From Acetomicrobium thermoterrenum DSM 13490 (lineage in GTDB: Bacteria; Synergistota; Synergistia; Synergistales; Acetomicrobiaceae): a stretch of DNA of 64,000 nucleotides. Of this stretch, positions 9,686-18,029 are shown piece by piece. The position numbers and the translations under genes are program-made. Positions within the stretch are counted from its first letter, which is position 1. Each line of letters begins with the position of its first letter. The DNA is taken from contig NZ_FNPD01000003.1 of assembly GCF_900107215.1 (NCBI RefSeq), positions 1-64,000 on the forward strand, given 5' to 3'. The notes below the pieces were generated by a model. It was not told the DNA's origin, made no database searches, and saw only the letters and a list, made by a program, of their open reading frames with translations.

Positions 9686-9921
9686 ATGTCTGGATTAACG
9701 CCCAGAAAAGAAGATTACATTAAGGCCATATAATCTCAGCGAAAGAAACAGGGCAGTACACGTAAAAGATATTTCTCAATTCATGGGGGTGAGGGCTTCA
9801 ACCGTTGTAGGGATAGTTTTCATGTTATAAGAAGACAGATACGTTGAGCAGGAGCCATACGGATATATCGAGCTTACCGCCTTGGGCAGGGAAAAGGCCA
9901 AGGCGGTAATTCAAGCCGATT
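9686..9921 (+). pseudogene. Decayed N-terminal copy of a DtxR/MntR-type regulator
   Basis: ATG at 9686 starts SGLTPRKEDYIKA, matching SNLTPRKEDYIKE of the intact gene at 15423-15908. One base is then missing near 9730. The following frame reads YNLSERNRAVHVKDISQFMGVRAS and, after a stop (near 9827), VEQEPYGYIELTALGREKAKAV, again matching the intact regulator. The copy ends after about 75 codons at the junction with the convergent gene at 9911. The relic has a frameshift, an in-frame stop and a 3' truncation. Confidence 0.85.
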
Positions 9922-10897
9922 GATTATCCTTAAAGTCGCATAGGCGCGATATCTTCTCATATAAACAATTGTATTCGTAGGTCATCTTCTTTAAAGCCAA
10001 GGCGGGAAAGATATCGCGCAGCGGTATATCCTTATCGGCCGTGCCCTCCGTCTTCCAGTCCACGACGACGATCTTGTCTCCCTTGGACTTGCTTTGGCGC
10101 ACCAAAAAGTTTGCCGGGTTGGCCCAGTCGTAGATCACCAGTTTGTGGCTTACCAGGAAATCGTAAAGTTCCCTTAAAAGTTCAAGGGCACGTCCTGCCT
10201 TGTCAGGGTTTTCTTTGACGAAAACGTCGATCGGTTTAGAAAACGAACCGTCTTCGTTGCAAATGCGCTCGACTACCAGCCCCGGCCCCAGGTTCGTCAT
10301 CGCTATGCCGAAGCATCTTGGTGCGTGCTCGTAAAAAGCTTTTCCCACTCTGAGTGCCGTAGAACGGTACACCCTTGCCTCTTCGCGGTTTGACCAAAAA
10401 TCAATGAGCCAGGGCATTAAAATCCTCTCCAAGCGCTTTCTTGGTGAAAGGCGATAGCCTTCTTTCCAGAGCCTATCTATTTTGATGCAAAGGCGGGGAT
10501 CTTTGGGATGAACGAAGGTGTCCCTCTTGCTTCCGCTGTGAATTAAAAGGTCAGAGTCTAAGGGCATGACCTCGTTTGAAAAAAAGCGCGGCTGCAAAGG
10601 CTTTCTTTCAAAAAGAAACGGTAAAAGATCGGCAAAAAAGTACTTATAGCTATCCTTTGGGAGAAAGGCGTTCATCCAAATCTTGAGCGCTTTCCTGCGA
10701 ATCTTTTTTACTCTGCTGTATTGACCTTCCGCTTCATAAATTTCTGCTAAAAGATCCAAATACACGACCAAATCGGGGTGGTTGCCACCAAGCTCTTTTG
10801 TTGCCCTAGACAGGGCCTTTTCAGCTTCGGGCAAAGCTTTATCATATTTGCAGTTTTGGATCAATTTAACGACGTTTACGATCTCATCAGGATACAC
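9911..10897 (-). CDS. TPR-like N-terminus fused to a YrbL/kinase-like domain, function unknown
   Basis: A 328-residue soluble protein. Residues 1-75 look like a TPR/Sel1-like helical repeat pair (KYDKALPEAEKAL, YSRVKKIRRKALKIW). From about 115 the sequence resembles the YrbL (PhoP-regulated) family of protein-kinase-like folds, with HSGSKRDTFVHPKDPRLCIKI as the glycine-loop/lysine region, LVIYDWANPANFLV as the catalytic-loop-like segment and IVVVDWKTEG as the DFG-like segment. A phosphotransferase role is inference. A decayed relative lies at 3598-3794, and the last 105 bases form a direct repeat with it. Confidence 0.6.
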   Translation of the reverse strand: MYPDEIVNVVKLIQNCKYDKALPEAEKALSRATKELGGNHPDLVVYLDLLAEIYEAEGQYSRVKKIRRKALKIWMNAFLPKDSYKYFFADLLPFLFERKPLQPRFFSNEVMPLDSDLLIHSGSKRDTFVHPKDPRLCIKIDRLWKEGYRLSPRKRLERILMPWLIDFWSNREEARVYRSTALRVGKAFYEHAPRCFGIAMTNLGPGLVVERICNEDGSFSKPIDVFVKENPDKAGRALELLRELYDFLVSHKLVIYDWANPANFLVRQSKSKGDKIVVVDWKTEGTADKDIPLRDIFPALALKKMTYEYNCLYEKISRLCDFKDNQSA

Positions 10898-11041
10898 TTT
10901 GCCTTCCCCCTGAACCTCTCGACGAAGCTATTATTGACAAAAGGGCATTACACCGATTTAAGTATGATATCAAAATATACTTAATATGTCTTACGTGATC
11001 CATTTCGTTCAGGTGTTGACATCAAAAAAACTTGACTTGTG

Positions 11042-11061
11042 GCATACTCTAGGTAGTATGC
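11042..11061. promoter_or_regulatory. Inverted-repeat operator candidate before the aldo/keto reductase
   Basis: GCATACT and AGTATGC form a perfect 7-bp inverted repeat separated by 6 bases, 43 bases before the ATG at 11105. A TTGACT element (11033-11038) lies just upstream, so the repeat sits where a promoter -10 or repressor site would be. The 207-base gap between this gene and the divergent gene at 9911-10897 holds no other feature. Confidence 0.5.
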
Positions 11062-11104
11062 TATATCATGTATCAAAAATTACGAAAGCAGGAGGGAAAG
11101 CTTT

Positions 11105-12244
11105 ATGAAAAAACTCGGCTTTGGACTAATGAGACTGCCCCTGATTGATCCCGAGAACCCTGAGAGCATAGATCAGGAACAGTTGAACAAAATGGTAGAC
11201 CATTTCCTCGAGGAGGGATTTACCTACTTCGATACAGCTTATCCTTACCATCAGGGAAAAAGCGAAGTTGCGATAAGAAAGGCATTGGTCGAAAGGCATC
11301 CCAGAGAAAGCTTCACTTTAACCGACAAACTACCCACCTGGATTGCCACTAAATATGAAGATTACGAGGCCATTTTTGAGGAGCAGCTCGAAAGATGCGG
11401 TGTAACGTATTTTGATTACTATCTCCTTCACAGCTTGGACGTCAAACGCTACGCCGAGACTTCAAAGCTGGGCGGATTTAAATTTGTAAAAAAGCTCAAA
11501 GAACAGGGCAAAATCAGGCACATCGGCATCTCCTTTCACGATAAGGCTGCTCTGTTGGACCAGATACTAATGGAGCATCCCGAGATAGAATACGTGCAGC
11601 TTCAGATAAACTATCTGGATTGGGATAGCCAGCTTATCCAGTCGGGCAAATGTTACGAAGTGGCAACCAAGCACAAAAGGCCGGTAATAGTGATGGAACC
11701 TGTCAAGGGAGGATATCTTGCCAACGTCCCTCCCGAGGCGGTTGAGCTGTTTAAAAAATACAATCCCGACCTGAGCATCGCCTCCTGGGCAATTCGGTTT
11801 GCTGCTTCCCTTGAAAACGTCTTCATGGTGCTAAGCGGCATGAGCAGCTTCGAGCAGATGGCCGATAACGTAAGCGTCATGAAAAACTTCGTCCCCTTGA
11901 ACGACGAAGAAATGAGGATCATAAAAGAGTCCGTAGAGATAATAAAGAAGAAGGTCGTGATACCCTGCACGGCCTGCAGATATTGCGTCGACGGCTGCCC
12001 CAAGCATATAGCAATACCTGAGTACTTTGCCATATTCAATGAGCGCAAGACCTTTGGGCCTACGCCAGTGCAAGTATTTTTTTACAACAACTTAGCCAGG
12101 GAACATGGCAAGGCATCGGACTGCATTGCCTGTGGTCAGTGCGAGGAGCATTGCCCTCAACACATAAAGATCATCGATGCCTTAAGGGATGTCGCCAAAG
12201 AACTTGAGGCTGAAAAAGAAACGACCCAAGGAGTCAAAAAATGA
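11105..12244 (+). CDS. Aldo/keto reductase with C-terminal [4Fe-4S] ferredoxin domain
   Basis: A cytoplasmic oxidoreductase. Residues 1-270 form an aldo/keto-reductase TIM barrel: FDTAYPYHQGKSE carries the catalytic Asp and Tyr, and HIGISFHDK and VMEPVKGG are family motifs. Residues 288-298 (C288, C291, C294, C298) and 340-350 (C340, C343, C346, C350) are two CxxCxxCxxxCP clusters that each bind a [4Fe-4S] cluster. This architecture is common in anaerobes, where electrons probably come from ferredoxin; the substrate is unknown. AGCAGGAGGG precedes the ATG. It is a single-gene unit with a hairpin after it. Confidence 0.9.
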   Translation: MKKLGFGLMRLPLIDPENPESIDQEQLNKMVDHFLEEGFTYFDTAYPYHQGKSEVAIRKALVERHPRESFTLTDKLPTWIATKYEDYEAIFEEQLERCGVTYFDYYLLHSLDVKRYAETSKLGGFKFVKKLKEQGKIRHIGISFHDKAALLDQILMEHPEIEYVQLQINYLDWDSQLIQSGKCYEVATKHKRPVIVMEPVKGGYLANVPPEAVELFKKYNPDLSIASWAIRFAASLENVFMVLSGMSSFEQMADNVSVMKNFVPLNDEEMRIIKESVEIIKKKVVIPCTACRYCVDGCPKHIAIPEYFAIFNERKTFGPTPVQVFFYNNLAREHGKASDCIACGQCEEHCPQHIKIIDALRDVAKELEAEKETTQGVKK

Positions 12245-12309
12245 CTATAACCCAAGTGAGCGAAAAATACGGGCCTATGCAACGGGTAGACTGAAGCAAG
12301 TAGCAGTTT

Positions 12310-12335
12310 ATAGTGGCTCCCTTGTGAGCCGCTAT
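12310..12335 (+). terminator. Terminator hairpin after the aldo/keto reductase gene
   Basis: ATAGTGGCTC and GAGCCGCTAT pair over 10 bp (one G-T pair) around a 6-base loop. The downstream sequence is T/A-rich (TATTTAG) rather than a pure T-run, so this is a moderate call. Confidence 0.5.
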
Positions 12336-12352
12336 TATTTAGCTAAATTTTA

Positions 12353-12381
12353 TTGCTTTTAAAATTTAAAGGAGGTATAAT
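12353..12381 (+). promoter_or_regulatory. Sigma-70-type promoter of the HD-GYP gene
   Basis: TTGCTT (12353-12358) and TATAAT (12376-12381) are separated by exactly 17 bases. The first base of transcription would be near 12388, leaving a leader of about 45 bases before the ATG at 12435. Confidence 0.65.
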
Positions 12382-12434
12382 CAAATATATTAATGTATAA
12401 GAAAAAATAAATTAAGGGCGGTTGAGGTAATTTA

Positions 12435-13601
12435 ATGTTGCAAGCTATCAGAGTTCCTGTCAAAGAATTGCAACGTTGTAGTGGCATTGTAGCCGAAGAT
12501 GTTGTATCCAATGATAAGGCTCTTCTTTTGCCTCGTGGCTCGAATTTAGCTCTTCTAGACGATAGGGCCATCAATATCTTAAAGGGAAAACTCATTTCTG
12601 AAGGGGTAGAATATATAAACATCTATCTTCACAATAATTCGGATGCCTCCTTAATTACATCAATACAGGATGAGAACGATTATCAATCCGTCCCTCCCTA
12701 TCGGCAAATTGACAAATCACTAGCGGAAATGGCGCTATATCAGATTAATGACATTTACAACAGAATTGCAAAAGGAGAGGCATTATCGGAGCTGTACGAA
12801 CCACTGTTGAATACGGCACGGGTTTTGACTCAAGAGATATTAGAATCCGAGGCCATTACTCTTTCCTTATATAAAGTGAAGGAAAGAGATGAGTATACTT
12901 TCGTACATTCTCTCAATGTTTCATTGCTTTCTGGTTTTTTGGCTGGAAAGCTATTAAAGGGCGATAGTGTAACCGAGAAGATCGTAATCGGAGGATTGCT
13001 GCACGATGTAGGCAAGACAAGGATTCCTCTAGAAATTTTAAACAAACCTTGCCCCTTAACAGCCGAAGAGTTCGCAGTGATGAAGGGCCACCCGTTACTA
13101 GGGTTTGGAATTCTAAGGGAGGCGAGGATTACCGACGAAACAATACTAAATGTTACTTTGTTCCATCACGAAAGAATGGATGGAAAGGGATACCCCAAGG
13201 GTCTAACGGGCAAGGACATTCCCGTTGAAGCAAGAATAGTTGCGGTGGCAGACGTCTTCGACGCAGTTACTACAAATCGCGTCTATCGCAGTGGTGTGTC
13301 TCTGTATAATGCTATATCTTTGATCATTAAGGATACTGGTAAGCATTTCGATCCAAAAGTTTCGCGGGAACTGGTATCAGCTTTAGGTTTGTATCCGCCG
13401 GGGACGATTGTGGAGTTGTCCGACGGCAACATAGCCGTTGTAATTGCCTGCAATGAGGGTGATTTGTTTCGACCCACAGTTAAGCTGATGGGCTCCTGGG
13501 CAGAAGTTACCTCCGGCAATGGACGCGATGGAAAGGTAGTGAACTTGAGAAATACCCCCAATTTGTACATAAAAAAAGCCGTAGGGAACTTCAGTAAATA
13601 A
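12435..13601 (+). CDS. HD-GYP domain cyclic-di-GMP phosphodiesterase
   Basis: Probably hydrolyses cyclic di-GMP to GMP. Residues 1-75 form an unrecognised N-terminal region. The HD-GYP domain spans about 145-330: the HD pair is at residues 190-191 (GLLHDVGKTRIP) and the HHERMDGKGYPKGL motif at about 244-257, which fits the HHExxDGxGYP consensus. DVFDAVTTNRVYR carries the third metal-site Asp. There is no receiver or membrane domain, so it is a cytoplasmic enzyme whose input is unclear. It has its own promoter. Confidence 0.9.
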   Translation: MLQAIRVPVKELQRCSGIVAEDVVSNDKALLLPRGSNLALLDDRAINILKGKLISEGVEYINIYLHNNSDASLITSIQDENDYQSVPPYRQIDKSLAEMALYQINDIYNRIAKGEALSELYEPLLNTARVLTQEILESEAITLSLYKVKERDEYTFVHSLNVSLLSGFLAGKLLKGDSVTEKIVIGGLLHDVGKTRIPLEILNKPCPLTAEEFAVMKGHPLLGFGILREARITDETILNVTLFHHERMDGKGYPKGLTGKDIPVEARIVAVADVFDAVTTNRVYRSGVSLYNAISLIIKDTGKHFDPKVSRELVSALGLYPPGTIVELSDGNIAVVIACNEGDLFRPTVKLMGSWAEVTSGNGRDGKVVNLRNTPNLYIKKAVGNFSK

Positions 13602-13613
13602 GACAGATCTGTT

Positions 13614-14972
13614 CTAAGTAAATTGCTCCCGAACATCTAGGATGGCCGGTTTGAGTTTCTTCAAAAAATAAAGCGATACGAAGAAGGCAACTACGGAAGA
13701 TACGGGCTGACACCACCATACTCCGTCTATGCCAAACATTGCGTTCAAAAGCAGTGCTGCGGGATATCGAACTAAAATGTTTCGTATAATCTGAGCATAA
13801 AAATTATATTGTGTATAGCCTGCGCCAAGAAAAAGACCGCCAATGATGATAGTCAAGGCTATGAGGGGGTAGGCCGTCGTCGACGCCCTTATGGAGGCAA
13901 CCGAATAACTTAGAGTCAGTCCCTCGGGCTTGAAGACAGCGAGAAACATCGAGGGAAATGCGTACAAAAGGACGCCCACGCTGCACATCAATATGAAAGC
14001 CCACTTGCATGCAAAGGCAAGCCCCTCTTTGACCCTTTCTATCTCTCCTTTTCCCAAATTATAGGCGACGAAGGGGACAAGGGCGGCATTCAACCCAAAC
14101 ACCAGCAAGAATGCGATATCCTCTATGCGGTTGCCCAAAGCCCAACCGCTAATGGCAGCTTCCCCATACTGTGCAAATATCTTGTTTAACAGCGCGGCGC
14201 CGACGGAAAAGCTGATCTGAGAAAGAGAAAGAGGCAAACCGATGACTACGATACTTCGCCACGTTGGGATCGTATTTCTGGTCAAGATAAGCTTGGGATA
14301 TATATCACTGTAGTGTCTCAACTTCAAAAAAGAGTAAGCGAAGGTCAAAATTCTGCCCACAAGGGTCGCCAGAGCAGCTCCTCCGATGCCCATATCAAAG
14401 GTGAAGATCAGCAGAGGATCCAAAGCTATATTTACGGCATTCCCTATCAATAACGCGTACATCGGCATGGTGGCGTTTCCCTGGCTCCTGTAAACGGCAT
14501 CTAGCAAAAGAGACCAAGAGGCAACGGGAAAGGACCAAACCTGCCAGAAAAGATATCTGTTTATATGCACAAGAGCCTCCGGGCTTGCTCCCAGAAAGGA
14601 GAAGAAATGCTCCTTTATAGAGGGAATTAAAAGCAGGCATGGAAAAAGAGATATCAAAAATACTAAAGATAGGGCAGCGTTCGCCAGATAGCGACTTCGA
14701 TAAAGTCTTCCCATGCCTAAATTTTTGCTTATAAGGGTGGTAGCCCCTATCGTGCAGCCGCTCATGAGGGCATAGACGACGAATATCACCGGCATCATCA
14801 AAGACATGCCCGCCAGCGGCACGGTCCCAAGCCAGGCGATGAACATGGTATCGACTATATGAAAAATCGTGTGGGCAAACATGGTAATCATCGAAGGAAT
14901 GGCAAGTCGCGTCAATACACGGGAAACCGAATCGCTTCCCATGTCAACGTTAGTCGGTTTTCTTATCTGCAT
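13614..14972 (-). CDS. MATE family multidrug/toxin efflux transporter
   Basis: A 452-residue inner-membrane cation-coupled exporter with about 12 hydrophobic segments in two six-helix halves. MATE signatures include LAIPSMITMFAHTIFHIVDTMF near residue 20 and SGWALGNRIEDIAFL near 250. It is co-directional with, and 2 bases downstream of, the XRE regulator at 14975-15316, so the two probably form an operon in which the regulator controls the exporter. A truncated relative lies at 3856-4192. Confidence 0.92.
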   Translation of the reverse strand: MQIRKPTNVDMGSDSVSRVLTRLAIPSMITMFAHTIFHIVDTMFIAWLGTVPLAGMSLMMPVIFVVYALMSGCTIGATTLISKNLGMGRLYRSRYLANAALSLVFLISLFPCLLLIPSIKEHFFSFLGASPEALVHINRYLFWQVWSFPVASWSLLLDAVYRSQGNATMPMYALLIGNAVNIALDPLLIFTFDMGIGGAALATLVGRILTFAYSFLKLRHYSDIYPKLILTRNTIPTWRSIVVIGLPLSLSQISFSVGAALLNKIFAQYGEAAISGWALGNRIEDIAFLLVFGLNAALVPFVAYNLGKGEIERVKEGLAFACKWAFILMCSVGVLLYAFPSMFLAVFKPEGLTLSYSVASIRASTTAYPLIALTIIIGGLFLGAGYTQYNFYAQIIRNILVRYPAALLLNAMFGIDGVWWCQPVSSVVAFFVSLYFLKKLKPAILDVREQFT

Positions 14973-14974
14973 AT

Positions 14975-15316
14975 CTATTCTCCCTCGTTCAGCAAAATGG
15001 CGTCCAATACCCTTCTAAGCATGTCTTTTTTTCTTTCGTCCACTCTCTTGCCGCCATACCAAATTTCGGTAGATCTGTCCGATAATAGCGCATCTAAATG
15101 TACTTTATTCGCCTTTTCTTGCATATCTTCAAGCAGCTCCGATGTGTCGACGGCCAACGCCTCGGCTATCTTCTTTAGTATTCTCAAGGAACCGTTTCTC
15201 CTGTTGCTCTCCAAAGCTTGAATGTAGCCGGGGCTAACCCCAACGATACTGGCCAATTCGCCCTGGGTCAACCCCCGCTGCTGCCTGATCCTTTTGATCT
15301 TCAGACCCAAACTCAT
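14975..15316 (-). CDS. XRE-type helix-turn-helix regulator
   Basis: A DNA-binding protein of 113 residues. The helix-turn-helix spans about residues 15-45 (QRGLTQGELASIVGVSPGYIQALES), a clear Cro/CI-type motif. The C-terminal 55 residues are of unknown role (maybe dimerisation). I chose the ATG at 15316 because AAAGGGG lies about 11 bases before it; an upstream ATG would add 24 residues with no supporting signal. It is upstream of and tightly spaced to the MATE gene and divergent from the DtxR-type regulator. Confidence 0.8.
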   Translation of the reverse strand: MSLGLKIKRIRQQRGLTQGELASIVGVSPGYIQALESNRRNGSLRILKKIAEALAVDTSELLEDMQEKANKVHLDALLSDRSTEIWYGGKRVDERKKDMLRRVLDAILLNEGE

Positions 15317-15422
15317 AAGATCTCGCACCCCTTTAAAGTGTACGTTATATGATAGCATTATCTTGACTAAACATGAAATGTCCTCCATAATTATACTAAG
15401 CTAAAAAAGATAGGTGATGCTA

Positions 15423-15908
15423 ATGTCTAATCTGACTCCAAGAAAAGAGGACTACATCAAGGAGATTTACAAGCTCGCAGAAAAGAACAGGGCGGTTCGC
15501 ATAAAAGATATAGCTCAAGTCATGGGAGTTAGGGCTCCTACCGTCGTCGGCATAATATCTTTGTTAAAGGAAGACGGTCTTGTGGCCCAGGAGCCCTACG
15601 GCTATCTCGAGCTTACGCAACCGGGTAGGGAAAAGGCAAAGTCTTTAATACAAAGAGAGCAGTTAATAAGGCGTTTCTTCGAAGATGTACTGGAACTGCC
15701 AAGCGATGAGGCGAAGGAAAATGCCTGCGCCATTGAACATTACATCTCATTAAGCTGTCTGGAACGCCTCGTATCATTTATCGAGTTTCTCCATACCTGC
15801 CCCTACGAAAAGCCAAAATTCCTGGAACATTTCAGACAGTTTTTAAATTCAAAAGACGCGGAAGGCATTTCGTGCTGTTGCTGCTCGGAGGTTGCCCAAA
15901 AGAAGTAA
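15423..15908 (+). CDS. DtxR/MntR-type metal-dependent transcriptional regulator
   Basis: A 161-residue regulator of the iron/manganese-dependent repressor family. LTPRKEDYIKEIYKL and IAQVMGVRAPTVVGIISLLKEDGLV form the winged helix in the first 60 residues; the dimerisation domain follows (ERLVSFIEFL). The C-terminus SCCCCSEVAQKK has four consecutive cysteines, unusual for the family, which may bind metal. The start at 15423 follows AGGTGA by 6-7 bases. It is divergent from the XRE-MATE operon, so it could control the shared intergenic region. A decayed relative is at 9686-9921. Confidence 0.85.
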   Translation: MSNLTPRKEDYIKEIYKLAEKNRAVRIKDIAQVMGVRAPTVVGIISLLKEDGLVAQEPYGYLELTQPGREKAKSLIQREQLIRRFFEDVLELPSDEAKENACAIEHYISLSCLERLVSFIEFLHTCPYEKPKFLEHFRQFLNSKDAEGISCCCCSEVAQKK

Positions 15909-15964
15909 ACTCCAACGACGTCATTTTTAAGGTCAAATATTTTTTATAACACAGGATTTCGAAA

Positions 15965-16010
15965 AATATATCCCATGATATTTAGTTTTTAATTTATCAT
16001 GGGATATATT
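15965..16010. repeat. Perfect 16-bp inverted repeat between the regulator and transglycosylase genes
   Basis: AATATATCCCATGATA (15965-15980) and its exact complement TATCATGGGATATATT (15995-16010) are separated by 14 bases. The arm is long and AT-rich and no T-run follows, so an operator or a bidirectional terminator is equally possible. It lies 37 bases before the transglycosylase start. Confidence 0.7.
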
Positions 16011-16052
16011 ATACTAGAAGAGATATCGTATTAGGGGAAGGGGAATTTGCCT

Positions 16053-18023
16053 TTGCGAAAGTGTCTCGCATTATTTGGTGCGTTATCGGTCTTTTATTGC
16101 TTGACGTTCTTGGGAAAGCCGGCCTTAGCTGATAGCGTGGATGACCTTTTTCTGGCAAAACAGTGGGGACAGCTTGACGAATTTGTAGCGTTGACGGGTA
16201 ATTCGCTTTCTCCCAGAGAATGGTCTGTCTACGCCAACGGTCTCTGGCTTCAGAGCAGATACGATGAGGCGCTGGAGATATTGCTCAGGATACAGGACGA
16301 TTTCCCGCCTTCGGTAAGGCCCTTCGGCAAGTTTTATACAGCTTTAGCCTTTGAACGGACAGGTCAAGAAAGTGAGGCAAAGGCTTTGCTCTATAAGTTG
16401 TGGCCGAAATCACCCGAACCGCTTCGTTTTTACGTGGCTTACGCCCTTTTTCGGGTAGAAGACGGCGACGAAAAGGAGAAGTGGGCACGAGCCATGTTGT
16501 CTTCTGCCTCTGATGATCCCCAAAAGGTTCAGGCGTTGACGGCGCTGTTTTCCATAAAGTCGGCAGGTCTTGAGGAAGCCTTTGCCTTGTTGGACCTTCA
16601 GCCGCGCAACTCGACGGCATTGAGCTTTCTGCAAAGTCAGGATTGCGAAAAAGACTCAAGAGTGTGCCTCTACTTGGGCCATGCAGCCTTTTTAAACGGA
16701 GATTACAGGAAGGCCGTGGAATTTCTAAAAAAAGTGGATGAAAGTTCTCCTTCTTGGAAAAAGGCCTGTTACTATCGCGCCTATGCCCTTTACAGGCTTA
16801 AAAATTACGAAGAGGCGGCCGCTCTTTGGGGCGAACTGGCAAAAAGGGGCGGGGATTACTCCGTTGCTTCTGTTGGAAGGCTCGCCACTTTGGCGAGGCT
16901 TGGAAACGCCACGGCGATAGAAATTTTAAAGAACGTTGCTGCTCCCGACGGCGAAACGGCAAGGGCCGCCCTCTATCACCTCATATCCTTCTACGAAGAC
17001 AGCGGTGACAATGCTACTGCAAAAGCTCTGACAGCAAAGCTTCTTTCCGGGAAAGACGACTTTTACTCGATGAAACTGCTGTGGCGGATGGGATGGAAAT
17101 CCTGGAAAGAAAAAGACAATCTCAACGCAGCCGAATTTTTCATTCGGGCAAGTACCTATAAAGGAGATGCACTCTGGGCTTCCCGGAACCTCTACTGGGC
17201 AGCAAGAGCTCTTGAAGAATCGGGAAATACTGAAGAAGCTTTGAAGCTTAAAGACCAGATAAAGGCTAATTACCCTCTATCATACTACGGCTTATTAGTC
17301 GAAAATATAGAGGGCAAGATCAAAGAAGGCCTTCCCGAGGAACTTCAAAGTAAACCGAGCGACATGGAAGCATGGGGGTTTCTTTTTTGGGAAAGCAGAA
17401 TCTTGTCTCAGAAAAATACACCGTCGGCTCGTTTCAGGGCTTCTCATATTTATGAGTGGCTGGGCAATTTCGACATCGCTTATAACGTTGTAAGGTCCCT
17501 CGAATACTCTTTAAAGGCCGAAAACTTGTACTACAGGGATTTACTGAAAGCCCTATATCCCACTCCCTTCGCGCAGGAAGTTCAGGTATCCTGCAAAGAT
17601 TTCAACGTAGACCCCCATGTGGTGTGGGCCATCATGCGCCAAGAGAGCGCTTTCAACCCCAATGCCACAAGCTGGGTGGGAGCCAGTGGGTTAATGCAGC
17701 TGATGCCAGCAACGGCAAAGGACGAAGCTACAAAATTGAAAATTAAAAATTACAATATATATTCCCCGGATACGAACATACGCCTCGGCGTGGCTCATTT
17801 CTCCTGGCTTATCGGAAGGCTCGAGAAACTACCCTTAGCGTTAGCTGCCTACAACGCAGGCATTGGCAACGTATTGCGATGGTTACCTGAGGAGGACGAT
17901 TTCGACGAAATAGAATGGATCGAAGACATACCCTTTGAAGAAACCTTAACTTACGTAAGAAAAGTCTTATCCAACTATAAAGTTTACAGAGCCTTATATG
18001 GAACTACAGACGAAAGGAAGTAG
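16053..18023 (+). CDS. Soluble lytic murein transglycosylase with TPR-like helical domain
   Basis: A periplasmic enzyme that cleaves peptidoglycan glycan strands to 1,6-anhydro ends. A signal peptide (RKCLALFGALSVFYC... cleaved after PALA) is followed by about 440 residues of TPR-like helices (SRYDEALEILLRI, GDYRKAVEFLKKV, KNYEEAAALWGEL), as in Slt70. The C-terminal SLT domain has the catalytic Glu in RQESAFNP (about residue 531), then GASGLMQLMPATA and LALAAYNAGIGNV. I prefer TTG at 16053, 9 bases after GAAGGGG, over TTG at 16047. The next gene follows by 6 bases. Confidence 0.92.
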   Translation: MRKCLALFGALSVFYCLTFLGKPALADSVDDLFLAKQWGQLDEFVALTGNSLSPREWSVYANGLWLQSRYDEALEILLRIQDDFPPSVRPFGKFYTALAFERTGQESEAKALLYKLWPKSPEPLRFYVAYALFRVEDGDEKEKWARAMLSSASDDPQKVQALTALFSIKSAGLEEAFALLDLQPRNSTALSFLQSQDCEKDSRVCLYLGHAAFLNGDYRKAVEFLKKVDESSPSWKKACYYRAYALYRLKNYEEAAALWGELAKRGGDYSVASVGRLATLARLGNATAIEILKNVAAPDGETARAALYHLISFYEDSGDNATAKALTAKLLSGKDDFYSMKLLWRMGWKSWKEKDNLNAAEFFIRASTYKGDALWASRNLYWAARALEESGNTEEALKLKDQIKANYPLSYYGLLVENIEGKIKEGLPEELQSKPSDMEAWGFLFWESRILSQKNTPSARFRASHIYEWLGNFDIAYNVVRSLEYSLKAENLYYRDLLKALYPTPFAQEVQVSCKDFNVDPHVVWAIMRQESAFNPNATSWVGASGLMQLMPATAKDEATKLKIKNYNIYSPDTNIRLGVAHFSWLIGRLEKLPLALAAYNAGIGNVLRWLPEEDDFDEIEWIEDIPFEETLTYVRKVLSNYKVYRALYGTTDERK

Positions 18024-18029
18024 GAAATC

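Noticed and set aside
3598-10020. Composite transposon bounded by the ~105-base direct repeats
   Set aside because: The repeats are protein-coding ends of a gene and its relic; no transposase, terminal inverted repeats or target duplications were seen.
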